Shown: in pieces, positions 18,232 through 28,599 of the stretch
Layout of the letters: every line of letters starts with the position of its first letter
Position numbering within the stretch: the stretch's first letter is position 1
Assembly (NCBI RefSeq): GCF_000743355.1
Contig: NZ_JQEI01000051.1
Coordinates: 1-53,485 of the forward strand
Direction: 5' to 3'
DNA from: Serratia sp. Ag1
Lineage (GTDB): Bacteria > Pseudomonadota > Gammaproteobacteria > Enterobacterales > Enterobacteriaceae
Length of the DNA: 53,485 nt
Program-made: the position numbers and the translations under genes
Notes under the pieces: generated by a model
Told to the model about the DNA's origin: nothing
The model's database searches: none
What the model saw: the letters and a program-made list of their open reading frames with translations, nothing else

Positions 18232-21200
18232 GTGTCAGAAACCTCTATTTTGCCCGGCGAACCGCAGGTGATCGTCGAACTGCCGCTGGTGGCCGCACAG
18301 CCCGGGATTTGGGTCGCCGATCAGCTTTCACCGTATGGCAATGCTTATGCGGTTGCCCATTACATTGAGCTGAATGGCTCGCTAGACAAAGAGAAACTGC
18401 TGCAGGCTATTGCGCAGGGGCTAACAGAAGTCGATACCCTGCGGTTACGTTTTGCCGAGCACGATGGCGTACCGGTGCAGTGGTACGACGCTAACCTGCC
18501 CATCACGCCAGCCGAATGGCTGGATTTGCGCGAAACGGCGGACGCTGATGCGGCGGCGAAGGCGCTGATACAGAGCGACTTGGCTGACGAATTGCGTTTG
18601 AGCAGTGGCAAACCGCTGTATCGTCATATTTTGATGCGCTTGGCTGACGATCGCTGGTTCTGGTATCAGCGCTACCACCACTTGGTGGTAGATGGTTTCA
18701 GCTTTACCGCCATTGCGCGCCGTATCGCCCATATTTATACCTGTCTGTGTCAGCATCAGTTGCCGGAACCGACTCCTTTCACCCCGTTTAGCTCGGTGGT
18801 AGCGGAATACCAGCAGTATCAGCACTCGCCGGGTTATCAGCGCGATAGGAGTTTCTGGGTAGACAAAGCGCGCCAGTTACCTGCGCCTGCCACGCTTTGC
18901 CCGCACCCCTTGGCCGGGCAAGCGCCTTCTACCCACATCCACCGGTTGGCCCACATTTGCTCCACAGAAGACTTTGCCCCCTTAGTGGCTGCGGGCCAGC
19001 AGCAACAACTTAATGCGGCGGATATGGCAATGGCACTGCTGGCGCTGTGGGTGGCACGCCTGAGCGGCCAACCCAGCTTCAGCGCCGGGTTTATTTTTAT
19101 GCGCCGTATGGGTTCGGCGGCGCTGTGCGCCACCGGGCCAGTGATTAATGTGTTGCCGGTGGCGATGCATGTAGATCATGACGCCACGCTGGTTGAGCTG
19201 GCGGTGCAGATCAGCCGTGAGCTTAAAGTGGCTCGCCGCCATCAGCGTTATGACGCCGAACAGGTGCAGCGGGATTTGGGGCGAGTGGGCGACGCCCAAC
19301 CGCTGTACGGTACGGTGTTCAACTTTAAGATGTTCGATTACCAGCTCAACTTTAACGGCATTGCAGGTATGACTCACGATCTGGCTTCCGGGCCAGTGCG
19401 TGATTTGGAGATTGCGCTGTTTATTGATGAAGCGGGTGCGTTGAAAATTGAGCTGTTGGCTAATGCCGAGCGTTATCAGCGTGAAGAACTGAGCCAACAT
19501 TTGCAGCGCATTCCATTGCTGCTGCGCCAGTTTACCGCTCAGCCTGCCTTACCGGTCGGTGCCGCCGACATGCTGAGCCCGCAAGATCACGTCTTGTTGG
19601 CGCAGGTGAATGATACTGCCCATCCGGTTGCGCCGGGAACGCTCAGCGGTTTACTGGCCGAGCAGGCAGATAAAACCCCCGATGCCCCAGCGTTAGCGGA
19701 TAGCCAATATCAGTTCAATTACCGGCAAACCCGCGCACAGGTTCGCACTCTGGCTGGGCGGTTGGTGGCGCAAGGCGTGCTGCCGGGGGATATCGTGGCG
19801 GTGGCATTGCCGCGTTCGGTATTCTTGTCGCTGGCACTGATGGCGATTGTCGAAGCCGGAGCCGCCTATTTGCCGCTAGACACCGGTTACCCGGATGAAC
19901 GCCTCAACATGATGCTGGAGGATGCGGCACCACGTCTGATTATTACCGATGCTTCTCAACTTGCGCGCTTTGTCGGGCAAGGGGAGGTGTTGCTGTACGA
20001 CGCACCGTTGGCAACGTTAGCGGCCCCCGTAGATATCCAGGGGCCAACGCCGGATCACCCGGCCTATATCATTTTTACCTCGGGTTCCACCGGGCGGCCA
20101 AAAGGCGTGCTGGTGGGGCATCAGGCGATCGTCAACCGGCTGCTGTGGATGCAGCATCAATACCCGCTGGCGGCAGGTGATGTGGTATTGCAAAAAACGC
20201 CGTGCAGCTTTGACGTCTCGGTGTGGGAATTCTTCTGGCCGCTGATGGTGGGGGCGCAGTTGGTGCTGGCACCGCCGGAAGCACATCGCGATCCGCAACA
20301 GTTATTGGCGCTGATCGCGCACCACCAGGTGACGACGATGCACTTTGTGCCGTCAATGCTGGCGGCTTTCGTCAGCGCGCTAGACAGCGAAAGCGCAGTT
20401 GCCGATTGCCAGCCGCTGCGGCAGGTGTTCTGCAGCGGTGAGGCTTTGCCTGCTGAGCTGTGCCGCCTGTGGCAGCGCCGCACAGCGGTGCCGCTGCACA
20501 ATCTGTATGGGCCAACGGAGGCGGCGGTGGATGTGACCTGGCACCCGGCCCATGGCGCAGCGTTGGCGGCGGTGAGTGGTGCTAATGTGCCGATCGGCCT
20601 GCCGGTGTGGAATACCGGGTTGCGTATTCTGGATGCGCGCTTGCAGCCGGTGCCGCCGGGCGTGGCGGGCGATCTGTATCTCACCGGAGTGCAGTTGGCG
20701 CTAGGGTATCTGGGCAGGCCGGATCTTACCGCCAGCCGTTTTGTCGCCGATCCGCAGGGCAACGGTGGGCGTATGTATCGTACTGGCGATGTGGCCCGCT
20801 GGTTGCCCGAGGGTAGCGTGGAATATCTTGGGCGCAGCGACGATCAACTGAAAATCCGTGGTCAGCGCATTGAACTGAGTGAAATCGATCACGCGTTATT
20901 GTCACTGCCGGGGGTAAGCCAGGCGGTTACCCATGCGCTGGTGCTGGAAAACAGCGTTGCCGATGCGATGAGCGGCGATGCCCGGCAGCTGGTCGGCTAC
21001 CTGGTGGCGCAGCCGGGGGGAATGCTGGATAGCGCCAGCCTGCGCGCCGCATTGGCCGAACGTTTGCCAGCCCATATGGTGCCGGTGGCTTTGGTGGCAA
21101 TGGCCTCGTTGCCACTGAGTGCCAACGGTAAGCTCGATCGCAAAGCGTTGCCGCAGCCGCAAACCCTAGCCAGAAAAGCCGGGCGCGTGGCTAAGCCGGG

Positions 21201-22164
21201 GTTGGAAACCGCGATCGCGGCAGTGTTTGCTCGCTTGCTGCAACGGGAACAGGTGTTTGCCGATGATGATTTCTTCGCTCTCGGCGGCCATTCGTTGCTG
21301 GCGATGCGGCTGGCTGCAGAACTGCGGCGTGACTTGGGGAAAGCGGTAGCGGTGGGGCAGGTGATGGTCGCTTCAACCGTGCAACAATTGGCGGTACTGC
21401 TGGCGGAAGATCGCACGCAGGAAGAAGCCGACCAATATGGCTTCGACAGCGTATTGCCGCTGCGTATCACCCATGGCCCGACGCTGTTCTGCCTGCATCC
21501 GGCCTCTGGCTTCTCTTGGCAGTTCAGTGTGTTACCGCGCTATATCGATCAGCACTGGTCGCTGGTGGGGATCCAGTCGCCACGGCCTGATGGCCCGCTG
21601 GCGCTGAGTGAAGATATGGATCAGGTATGCGATGCGCATTTAGCCACGGTATTGCAGATACAGCCGCATGGCCCGTATCACTTTATCGGTTATTCGCTGG
21701 GTGGCACCTTGGCGCAGGGGATTGCTGCGCGTCTGCAGGCGCGCGGTGAACAGGTCGCGTTCCTCGGGCTGCTGGATACCTACCCACCGGAAACCCAGAA
21801 CTGGGACGTGATGCTGGACGATAACGTGCTGAAAGAAGTGCAGCGTGAACGGGAACAGTTTCTGGCGGTGTCGGAGGAGGCGTTAGGATCAACGCACGGG
21901 GCAATGTTCGATCATATCGAAGCCAACTATGCGGACTCTGTGCGCTTGTTATCACATACCCATACCGCCCGTTTTCACGGTCAGGCGACGCTGTTTGTGG
22001 CGAAGCGCACGCTGCAGGCGGGCATGAATGTGCAGCAGACCTGGGCGGAATATGTCGATAGGTTGCAGGTGCATGAACTGGATTGTGCGCATGTGGACAT
22101 CGTCTCACCGGCATCGTTCAGGGTACTGGGGCCGTTGCTGAACCGGATTTTGCGGGCACTTTAG
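18232..22164 (+). CDS. entF: Enterobactin synthase component F (NRPS: C-A-T-TE)
   Basis: 1310 residues from GTG 18232, with AGGAG 8 bases upstream. Domain order: condensation (HHLVVDG at 149-155); adenylation (FTSGSTGRPKG, LYGPTEAAVD, YRTGD); thiolation (GGHSLL with pantetheine Ser1021); thioesterase (GYSLGG, Ser1155). The adenylation pocket region (FDVSVWEFFWP, THFVPSML-like, FCSGEALP, AAVDVTW) closely follows E. coli EntF, which activates L-serine. It condenses serine with 2,3-dihydroxybenzoyl-EntB and cyclises three units to the trilactone. E. coli EntF is 1293 residues. The gene ends the fes-ybdZ-entF operon. Confidence 0.95.
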   Translation: MSETSILPGEPQVIVELPLVAAQPGIWVADQLSPYGNAYAVAHYIELNGSLDKEKLLQAIAQGLTEVDTLRLRFAEHDGVPVQWYDANLPITPAEWLDLRETADADAAAKALIQSDLADELRLSSGKPLYRHILMRLADDRWFWYQRYHHLVVDGFSFTAIARRIAHIYTCLCQHQLPEPTPFTPFSSVVAEYQQYQHSPGYQRDRSFWVDKARQLPAPATLCPHPLAGQAPSTHIHRLAHICSTEDFAPLVAAGQQQQLNAADMAMALLALWVARLSGQPSFSAGFIFMRRMGSAALCATGPVINVLPVAMHVDHDATLVELAVQISRELKVARRHQRYDAEQVQRDLGRVGDAQPLYGTVFNFKMFDYQLNFNGIAGMTHDLASGPVRDLEIALFIDEAGALKIELLANAERYQREELSQHLQRIPLLLRQFTAQPALPVGAADMLSPQDHVLLAQVNDTAHPVAPGTLSGLLAEQADKTPDAPALADSQYQFNYRQTRAQVRTLAGRLVAQGVLPGDIVAVALPRSVFLSLALMAIVEAGAAYLPLDTGYPDERLNMMLEDAAPRLIITDASQLARFVGQGEVLLYDAPLATLAAPVDIQGPTPDHPAYIIFTSGSTGRPKGVLVGHQAIVNRLLWMQHQYPLAAGDVVLQKTPCSFDVSVWEFFWPLMVGAQLVLAPPEAHRDPQQLLALIAHHQVTTMHFVPSMLAAFVSALDSESAVADCQPLRQVFCSGEALPAELCRLWQRRTAVPLHNLYGPTEAAVDVTWHPAHGAALAAVSGANVPIGLPVWNTGLRILDARLQPVPPGVAGDLYLTGVQLALGYLGRPDLTASRFVADPQGNGGRMYRTGDVARWLPEGSVEYLGRSDDQLKIRGQRIELSEIDHALLSLPGVSQAVTHALVLENSVADAMSGDARQLVGYLVAQPGGMLDSASLRAALAERLPAHMVPVALVAMASLPLSANGKLDRKALPQPQTLARKAGRVAKPGLETAIAAVFARLLQREQVFADDDFFALGGHSLLAMRLAAELRRDLGKAVAVGQVMVASTVQQLAVLLAEDRTQEEADQYGFDSVLPLRITHGPTLFCLHPASGFSWQFSVLPRYIDQHWSLVGIQSPRPDGPLALSEDMDQVCDAHLATVLQIQPHGPYHFIGYSLGGTLAQGIAARLQARGEQVAFLGLLDTYPPETQNWDVMLDDNVLKEVQREREQFLAVSEEALGSTHGAMFDHIEANYADSVRLLSHTHTARFHGQATLFVAKRTLQAGMNVQQTWAEYVDRLQVHELDCAHVDIVSPASFRVLGPLLNRILRAL

Positions 22165-22216
22165 CCACTCTTTCGAGTGTCTGACATGCATCAGCAAGTG
22201 CCGCGCAAATAGTGTG

Positions 22217-22255
22217 AAAAAAGCTGGCGAACAGAAAGGGGGTGGTGTTCGCCAG
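22217..22255 (-). terminator. Terminator downstream of murP
   Basis: A perfect 9-bp stem CTGGCGAAC / GTTCGCCAG (22224-22232 and 22247-22255) is followed, on the minus strand, by a run of T residues (22217-22222). It ends the murQ-murP transcript and separates it from converging entF. Confidence 0.85.
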
Positions 22256-22262
22256 CCAGCCG

Positions 22263-23717
22263 TTAGGCTAAATCAACATTCTTGCTGCCAAAGAACCAGG
22301 TAGCGATGAAACCTGCGACATAAGAAATGACAACCCCGGTGGCATAAACCGCCATACCCGCGTAAATGCCTTGAGATGAGGTCATTAACGGCAAGGAGAC
22401 TAACCCTGAAGGCCCGAATACCGTGTTAAGCCCGATTGGCAAGCCCAGCCAGGCGACCAAACCGATAAAGAACCCACCACAGGCACCGCCGATACAGGCC
22501 GTGATAAAAGGTTTAACCCGAGGCAGCGTTACCGCATAAATCAAAGGTTCACCAACGCCCAGTAAGCCCGGAATAATTGCCCCTCTGACCTGATTACGGG
22601 TCAATGAATCCTTTTTAGCGCGGAAATAGAGCGCCAGTGCGGCCCCGACCTGCCCACCGCCTGCCATGGCAAGGATCGGGAACAGAGAGTTAAAGCCTTG
22701 GGTTTCCATCAGCGCGAAATAGACCGGAATAAAGCCTTGGTGAATACCAAACACCACCGAAATCAGGAATAGCCCGGCTAAGATCGCGGAACCGAATGGG
22801 TTACCGTTCAAGTGCATAAACAGCCAGGACATGCCTTTAAACAGTTCACCGCCCAGTGGCATGATGATGGTGAAGGTTAAAGCACCAGTGATCAGCAGGG
22901 TGAATGTCGAGGTTAAAATCATATCCAGATTATCGGGGATGATTTTACGGATTTGCCGCTCGATCCAGGCACCAAGAATAGAGGCGATCAAGACGCCAAT
23001 AATATTGCCGCGAGGGTCGATAGGAACACCAAAGAAATTATCGATGCCGGAAAAATAGCCCACCGTGGCTTGCGGGTTATAGCTCAATACGAATAATGCG
23101 GCAATAATAGCGCCATTGACGCCAGTGCCCCCAAAGGCTTTCTGGGCGTTATAGCCAATCAGAATCGGCAGGAAGGTAAACATACCTTTGCCGAAAATTT
23201 TCATATAGCCGACAAGATGCTGCAGGGGGGCATTTTTTTCCGTGGCATTGACGAGAAAGCTTTGCTCCAGCAGCGTCGCGAAGCCAAGTAACATCCCGGC
23301 AGCAATAAAGCCTGGGATTAACGGAGTGAAAATGGTGGCAAATTTCGCGAGAAACTGATGAATCACGCTGGTTTGCTTGGCCTTCATCTTACTCTTGTTG
23401 CTATTGGCTATGTCACCCAGATCGTTAGAGGTTGATGCAGCCGCAGGTGCGGCATTATTGGCCGAACCTAACAGGGTATTCATCATTTCTGCCGCAGTTT
23501 GCGCTTTACCCGGCCCTAAAATAATCTGCAGCTGGTCATCGCTGTTGATAACCCCCAAAACACCTGGGATGGCTTTCAACTGTACTTGATCAACATGCTG
23601 ATTATCATTGAGCGTCAGGCGCAAGCGGGTCATACAGTGCCCACAGATTTTGACGTTATCTTTATTGCCAACCAGACTTAAAATATCTGCGATGGTTTTT
23701 TCGGTAATTTTTGCCAT
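22263..23717 (-). CDS. murP: PTS N-acetylmuramic acid transporter, EIIBC
   Basis: 484 residues. The EIIB domain (about 1-90) has the phosphorylation Cys28 in [10 protein letters not shown]. After an Ala/Asn-rich linker comes an EIIC membrane domain with many hydrophobic helices ([34 protein letters not shown]). There is no EIIA domain, so the general glucose EIIA (Crr) must donate phosphate, as known for MurP. It takes up MurNAc and yields MurNAc 6-phosphate, the substrate of MurQ, whose gene lies 2 bases upstream in the same operon. Other glucose-superfamily EIIBC specificities are possible, but linkage to murQ makes MurNAc likely. No murR regulator gene is adjacent. Confidence 0.92.
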   Translation of the reverse strand: MAKITEKTIADILSLVGNKDNVKICGHCMTRLRLTLNDNQHVDQVQLKAIPGVLGVINSDDQLQIILGPGKAQTAAEMMNTLLGSANNAAPAAASTSNDLGDIANSNKSKMKAKQTSVIHQFLAKFATIFTPLIPGFIAAGMLLGFATLLEQSFLVNATEKNAPLQHLVGYMKIFGKGMFTFLPILIGYNAQKAFGGTGVNGAIIAALFVLSYNPQATVGYFSGIDNFFGVPIDPRGNIIGVLIASILGAWIERQIRKIIPDNLDMILTSTFTLLITGALTFTIIMPLGGELFKGMSWLFMHLNGNPFGSAILAGLFLISVVFGIHQGFIPVYFALMETQGFNSLFPILAMAGGGQVGAALALYFRAKKDSLTRNQVRGAIIPGLLGVGEPLIYAVTLPRVKPFITACIGGACGGFFIGLVAWLGLPIGLNTVFGPSGLVSLPLMTSSQGIYAGMAVYATGVVISYVAGFIATWFFGSKNVDLA

Positions 23718-23719
23718 TA

Positions 23720-24628
23720 TTATTTCTCTTGCTCGTTCAGTACCTGGCGAATAAATCCATTGTTTTGTTCGAGAGCCGTATGAGCTTGCTCTGCTGTCAT
23801 TTGTGCCAGAATCATGACGATGGCGGTCTTACAATGCCCACCTGATTCTTGTAATGCCTGAGTGGCCGTCTCGTGATCGCAGTCACTGGCTTGCATGACA
23901 ATATTAATCTGGCGTTGTACCAGCTTTAAATTGGTGGCTTCGACGTCTACCATCAGATTGCCATACACTTTCCCTGTGCGGATCATGGCACCCGTGGTCA
24001 GCATATTCAGGACTAGTTTCTGCGCAGTGCCTGCCTTCATACGTGAGGAACCCGTTACCACTTCCGGCCCGACAATCGGGGTAATGGCGATATCTGCCAC
24101 ACGTGCCATTTCGCTCTCGCCATTGCAGGTCAGGGCAATGGTTTTGGCCTGTAATGACTTGGCGTATTCTAAGGCCGCGATGGTATAAGGCGTGCGCCCG
24201 CTGGCGGCAATACCCACCAACACATCCTTGGCGTTAAAACCGATTTTTTTCAGATCTTCTTGCCCTAAGGTCTGGCTGTCTTCTGCATTTTCTACCGCAT
24301 GCAGAATGGCCTGATGGCCGCCTGCAATCAGCGCGACAACCTGTTCCGGCGGAGTACCATAAGTTGGCGGGCATTCGCTGGCATCAAGAATGCCAAGGCG
24401 CCCTGACGTTCCGGCACCACAATAAATCAGGCGGCCACCTTGTTGAAAAGCCGCAACAATGCAGTCAACGGATTGTGCGATCGCGGGTAAAACAGCCTCT
24501 ACGGCAAGAGCCACTTTCTTATCTTCATCATTGAGCACTTTCAGCATGTCAACGGTAGAAAGTTGGTCAATATTCTCACTGGCGTGATTGCGGCTTTCTG
24601 TGGTCAGCCCGGATAGATTAACTTTCAT
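23720..24628 (-). CDS. murQ: N-acetylmuramic acid 6-phosphate etherase
   Basis: 302 residues from ATG 24628, chosen because TGAGG stands just before it and E. coli MurQ starts at the same level; further Met codons lie 30-33 bases upstream. The SIS fold with signature [27 protein letters not shown], the [10 protein letters not shown] loop and [14 protein letters not shown] is typical. The enzyme cleaves the lactyl ether of MurNAc 6-phosphate to GlcNAc 6-phosphate, feeding cell-wall sugars into amino-sugar metabolism. Confidence 0.95.
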   Translation of the reverse strand: MKVNLSGLTTESRNHASENIDQLSTVDMLKVLNDEDKKVALAVEAVLPAIAQSVDCIVAAFQQGGRLIYCGAGTSGRLGILDASECPPTYGTPPEQVVALIAGGHQAILHAVENAEDSQTLGQEDLKKIGFNAKDVLVGIAASGRTPYTIAALEYAKSLQAKTIALTCNGESEMARVADIAITPIVGPEVVTGSSRMKAGTAQKLVLNMLTTGAMIRTGKVYGNLMVDVEATNLKLVQRQINIVMQASDCDHETATQALQESGGHCKTAIVMILAQMTAEQAHTALEQNNGFIRQVLNEQEK

Positions 24629-24725
24629 TACAACCTCATTGGAAAAATCTAAGCCCATCATAAATCAAGTACGCAATACGCCTGCGACTTGAAATATGAT
24701 GGGTAACGGCATTAAAGCAGACTGC

Positions 24726-24767
24726 TGACAAAGCCCGTGTATCTCGGTCATAAAGACAGCTTTGTCA
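24726..24767 (-). terminator. Hairpin between DUF2057 gene and murQ
   Basis: TGACAAAGC (24726-24734) and GCTTTGTCA (24759-24767) form a perfect 9-bp stem with a 24-nt loop in the 148-bp gap upstream of murQ. It could attenuate read-through from the porin/DUF2057 genes or be an operator-like palindrome for murQP. It has no clear U-tract. Confidence 0.4.
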
Positions 24768-24776
24768 TCAACTTCA

Positions 24777-25373
24777 TTAAAGGCTGATTGCCCAGCGTAA
24801 AAACTCCTTCTTTTGCTCATCACTCATCTGTAAATAAAGCGTCTGCAGGTTACTGAGAGAGGGGGTTTTAACCTCTGCTTTTGCTTTATCTTGTTCTTTC
24901 ACTTCAGCGACAGGCTGCTGAATCGCACCCGGTAATAATTTGGCATAATCCGTTCCAAATTTATTCGATGCCGCTGAAACAGGTTGAGCATGGAAAGGGA
25001 TAGACTTGCCCTGCGAATCCGTCAGGTAAAACGTTGGCGACTTAGCCGCAGCCTGAGTTTCATTCGCATTGAGCGGTATCGCTGTTTTTAAATTAATATG
25101 GCTATTAGGGCTTGCAGTAAAGGTTAATATCTGAGCGTTGGAAATGACACGCCCCTGGCTTTCATTCATTGAGCCAGGATCGTTAGGGGCATCAAAACGC
25201 ACAATTAACGTCTGTTCACCATCGGGCAATGTGACCGACTTACTGAAAGTATTTATTTGTGCTGATTGAGCGGCCAGAATATTAACGTTGTCACCAAAGT
25301 TAAGCGTGACAGCGGCATGGCTGTTCATCACCGTTCCTAACAGTAATAAAGCTATAAACGTAATTCTCATCAT
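24777..25373 (-). CDS. DUF2057 (YccT-like) exported protein
   Basis: 198 residues; AGGTGGGATC precedes ATG 25373. A signal peptide (ITFIALLLLGTVMNSHAAV) is followed by a beta-rich domain with the family features: VTLPDGEQTLIVRFDAP, a Lys/Glu-rich low-complexity stretch (EVKEQDKAKAEVK) and the C-terminal KKEFLRWAISL, which resembles the NTFLQWAEKQ end of YccT. Its function is not established; a periplasmic location follows from the signal peptide. It lies between the porin gene and murQ on the same strand, suggesting a part in the same uptake block. Confidence 0.8.
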   Translation of the reverse strand: MMRITFIALLLLGTVMNSHAAVTLNFGDNVNILAAQSAQINTFSKSVTLPDGEQTLIVRFDAPNDPGSMNESQGRVISNAQILTFTASPNSHINLKTAIPLNANETQAAAKSPTFYLTDSQGKSIPFHAQPVSAASNKFGTDYAKLLPGAIQQPVAEVKEQDKAKAEVKTPSLSNLQTLYLQMSDEQKKEFLRWAISL

Positions 25374-25460
25374 GATCCCACCTTTCGATCTTTTATAATA
25401 TAAGCTGCGCTTATTGAGTCAGTCGTTTTCACGCCAACGGATCGTCTACGCGAAGAAAGT

Positions 25461-25496
25461 CAATGCTCAGGCAACTTGAAGTATTACGGGTGTAGC
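25461..25496. repeat. Truncated ERIC end
   Basis: The stretch GCAACTTGAAGTATTACGGGTGTA resembles one end of an ERIC element (consensus end GCAACTTGAAGTATGACGGGTATA as I recall it), and about 12 further upstream bases also align. The rest of the element is not recognisable in the 124-bp gap. It abuts the porin stop codon. Confidence 0.5.
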
Positions 25497-25497
25497 A

Positions 25498-26574
25498 TCA
25501 GAACTCGTAACGCAGACCAAGATGATAGAAACTATCTTTGGCTGAACTGCCACCAAATGAAACCTGACGGCCTGTGTCCACGTTTGTTCCATCCTGTCCA
25601 TTCCGCAGAATATAGGCAGTGTAGATTGAACTGCGCGGAGTGAGTTTATATTGTACTTCAAAGGTGGTATCACGCAGAGTTAATTCGTCACCACCGGTAT
25701 TATCCAGATAGCGATAGCCAGTACGCAATGCCCAATCATTATTCACGTTATAAACGGCGGTGAATTCCCAGTCTTTATCTTTACTGTCTGCTCTGCCGTT
25801 GCTGTAACTTACGGTATCTGAAGAGTACAGCAGGCCTAACATAACCGGGCCCAGGTAATAGCGGGTACCAATACCACCGTAGGTAAAGGTGTCTGCCCCA
25901 TTGGTGCGATTACCCAGATTTTGCGCGGCGCGGGTTTTCTGGAAAGCGATAACCGGCACCAGCTTGCCTGCGGTACCCATGTCGAACGTATAGCGTGTGG
26001 CGGCATTGTAGCCGTAGTCCAGATCGGATGTACCGTTACCGATAATGTACGCGGTAGCAACGTCAAGGTTACCGATATTATTCTGATACTGAATGGTACC
26101 GTCCTGGCGGAATACCTGCACTGCGGTTGGGTCAACAAAGCGTGCTTGGCGGCCTGTTGCAACATCAGAGCTGGCGAAAACATCACCGATATCGGTAAAC
26201 ATAATCAGACCGGAAGAGACGCGGCCACCGGTAATTTTGCCGTACTGCGCAAAATCAAGACCGGCCCAGACGTAGCGAGCGGTCAGGCTATCGTTATTTT
26301 TCTCGACGTTATTGGCGTACTCGGCGGCGTTCACCTGATATTGTGCCAGGCCAATAACGGCAACATTATCATTGACAACCTGACGACCAATAAACCCCAA
26401 ACGCCCATCAAAGTCACCTTGTGTGTTACCCGTTTTCTTGTCTGAAACGTTGAATCCAAAGCGGCCATAAAGCTCGACATTGGAACCATTGTCTTCCTTG
26501 TAGATCACCGCAGCCTGAGCTGTGCTGCTAGCAATAATGGAGGCCAGTACTGTTTTTAGTATGATTTTTTTCAT
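25498..26574 (-). CDS. General porin (OmpC/OmpF-type, Gram-negative porin family)
   Basis: 358 residues. A signal peptide (LKTVLASIIASSTAQAAV) is followed by a 16-strand beta-barrel pattern: VELYGRFGFNVSDKK, GRLGFIGRQVVNDNVAVIGLAQYQ, YVWAGLDFAQYGKITGGR, and a terminal aromatic YHLGLRYEF for BAM recognition. The constriction-loop region (VFRQDGTIQYQN) is present. It should form a trimeric outer-membrane diffusion channel. It lies upstream of DUF2057-murQ-murP on the same strand, so it may admit cell-wall sugars; this is inferred from location only. The upstream region (26575-26680) is AT-rich, as expected for a promoter. Confidence 0.88.
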   Translation of the reverse strand: MKKIILKTVLASIIASSTAQAAVIYKEDNGSNVELYGRFGFNVSDKKTGNTQGDFDGRLGFIGRQVVNDNVAVIGLAQYQVNAAEYANNVEKNNDSLTARYVWAGLDFAQYGKITGGRVSSGLIMFTDIGDVFASSDVATGRQARFVDPTAVQVFRQDGTIQYQNNIGNLDVATAYIIGNGTSDLDYGYNAATRYTFDMGTAGKLVPVIAFQKTRAAQNLGNRTNGADTFTYGGIGTRYYLGPVMLGLLYSSDTVSYSNGRADSKDKDWEFTAVYNVNNDWALRTGYRYLDNTGGDELTLRDTTFEVQYKLTPRSSIYTAYILRNGQDGTNVDTGRQVSFGGSSAKDSFYHLGLRYEF

Positions 26575-26776
26575 TTTTAACTCATTGGTGTTTTAGAGGT
26601 GATAGATGTTGTTTTTTAGCGATCGGAATAATGTATTCTTTAAATTAAATGTAAAAGGAATATTTTATTCTTTTTGTGGGGATTGAGAGCTGCGTCAAAA
26701 AATTTCAAACGCAGTCTGGTGACGTGAGGGTAGGCGGTAGTGATACAGGAGGCGGTTTTGAGGGGAAACCGGTGAG

Positions 26777-27577
26777 CTATTTCCCTAACGGTACCATTAA
26801 CGGGGTATGTGATACCGGATCGTCAATGATCATACATTTCAGCCCATACACTTCTTCGATCAGCTCAGGGGTTACAATATCTTTCGGCGCGCCTTCGGCG
26901 ACAATTTTACCGCCGCGCATGGCGATCAGATGGCTGGCATAGCGGCAGGCGTGGTTAAGATCGTGCAGCACCACCACCAGAGTATAGCCATTCACCCGGT
27001 TTAACTGGCGCAGCAGCTCCAGCAGCTCAATCTGGTGGGTGATGTCTAACCAGGTGGTGGGTTCATCCAGCAGCAGTAATGGGGTTTGCTGCGCCAAGAC
27101 CATGGCGATCCATACCCGTTGGCGTTGCCCGCCGGACAACGTATCCACTGGTTGTTCGGCCAACTGCGCTACACCGGTAGCATGCATGGCTTGCTCAACC
27201 GCTTGCTGATCTTCGTCGCGCCAGCGGCTGAACAAACGCTGATGCGGGTAGCGGCCACGTGCCACCAGATCGAACACCGTAATATCACCAGGGGCGATCG
27301 AACTTTGCGGTAACAAACCGAGCTGGCGGGCGACGTCTTTGGTGGCGTAATCGCGGATCTGCTGGCCGTTAAGCCATACAGAACCGGCTTGTGGCTGCAT
27401 CAGGCGGCTGAGCGTTTTTAACAGTGTGGATTTGCCGCAGGCATTCGGGCCGATAATTACCGTCAGCTCGCCGTGCGGAATGGACACTGACAGATCGCGC
27501 GCGACGATCTTTTTTTCGTAACTCAGCGTCAGGTTTTCGGCGCGTAGCGGCGCAGCTAACAGGTTTTCAGCATTCAT
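26777..27577 (-). CDS. fepC: Ferric enterobactin ABC transporter, ATPase
   Basis: 266 residues. Walker A GPNACGKST, signature LSGGQRQRVWIAMVLAQ, Walker B LLLLDEPTTWLD and switch His in VVLHDLNHA identify an FhuC/FepC-type ATPase for siderophore import across the inner membrane. Its start overlaps the stop codon of fepG by 4 bases, showing translational coupling in the fepDGC operon. Confidence 0.94.
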   Translation of the reverse strand: MNAENLLAAPLRAENLTLSYEKKIVARDLSVSIPHGELTVIIGPNACGKSTLLKTLSRLMQPQAGSVWLNGQQIRDYATKDVARQLGLLPQSSIAPGDITVFDLVARGRYPHQRLFSRWRDEDQQAVEQAMHATGVAQLAEQPVDTLSGGQRQRVWIAMVLAQQTPLLLLDEPTTWLDITHQIELLELLRQLNRVNGYTLVVVLHDLNHACRYASHLIAMRGGKIVAEGAPKDIVTPELIEEVYGLKCMIIDDPVSHTPLMVPLGK

Positions 27578-28599
27578 TTTTTTCGCGACTCATGGATTAA
27601 TAACCAAATCAGATAAATCCCCCCTAGGCTGACGGTCAAGACACCGACCGGCAACTGGTAGGGCATAAACAGGCGTTGTGCGGCAACATCCGCAGCCAGC
27701 AGTAACAAAGCGCCGGTTAAGGCCGTCAGCAACAGCACGTTTTGGTTGGCGCACAGGCGGCGGGCAATCTGCGGAGCTACCAGAGCAATAAAAGAGATTG
27801 GCCCAGCCACAGCGGTTGCCGCTGCGGTGAGCAGTACCCCGGCCAAAAACAGCAGCAGGCGTGAACGCTCAACCGCGACCCCCAGAGCACAAGCGGTATC
27901 ATCACCCATTTCCAGCAGCCGCATGCGCCGCGTTAGCGCCGCCAAGAGCAGCATTGCCAGCACTATTACCCACAGGGCAGGCAGGCTTTTTGCCCAGGAA
28001 ATGCCGTTGAGCGAACCTGCGCTCCACAAGCCAGCGGTCATCGCCGATTCCAGCGAAGCGCTGACGATCATCCAGGTGTTTAACGCAACCAGCAGGGCGC
28101 GCACCGCAATACCGACAATAATCAGGCGGAAAGCCTCAACGCCGTTACGCCAGGCCAACAGGTAAATCAGCCCGGCGGTGATCAAGCCACCGGCCAGCGC
28201 GCCAGAAGTGATCCCGAGAATACCGCCGTTAAACAGCACAATAACCACCAACACGCCGCTGTAAGCGCCGGTATTGAAACCGATGACGTCTGGGCTGCCG
28301 AGCGGGTTACGCAGCAAGGATTGGAAGATGGCACCGCTGATGCCCAGAGCGGCCCCCAGTAACAGCGCCATCGCAACACGCGGCAAGCGCCACTGAGTGA
28401 CGATAACCGCCAGATTGGCCGGGCCTTCGCCGCGCAAAGCCTCGATCACCTGCATGGCGCTGAGTGGCAGCGTGCCGGAAGCGAGGGCATAAACCGCTAA
28501 CGCCAGGCAGGTGAACAGCAGTATCAACACGGTTGCTAGCGGTCGCGCCAGCCGCAGTGGTTTTTTGGCAAGGAGTTGGCGGGTAATCAACAGGCTCAT
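27574..28599 (-). CDS. fepG: Ferric enterobactin ABC transporter, permease
   Basis: 341 residues, FecCD-type permease with about ten predicted helices. Motifs include GAALGISGAIFQSLLRNPLGSPDVIGFNTGAYSG and GPISFIALVAPQIARRL. It pairs with FepD to form the inner-membrane channel. It begins immediately after fepD (adjacent stop and start) and overlaps fepC. Confidence 0.93.
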   Translation of the reverse strand: MSLLITRQLLAKKPLRLARPLATVLILLFTCLALAVYALASGTLPLSAMQVIEALRGEGPANLAVIVTQWRLPRVAMALLLGAALGISGAIFQSLLRNPLGSPDVIGFNTGAYSGVLVVIVLFNGGILGITSGALAGGLITAGLIYLLAWRNGVEAFRLIIVGIAVRALLVALNTWMIVSASLESAMTAGLWSAGSLNGISWAKSLPALWVIVLAMLLLAALTRRMRLLEMGDDTACALGVAVERSRLLLFLAGVLLTAAATAVAGPISFIALVAPQIARRLCANQNVLLLTALTGALLLLAADVAAQRLFMPYQLPVGVLTVSLGGIYLIWLLIHESRKK

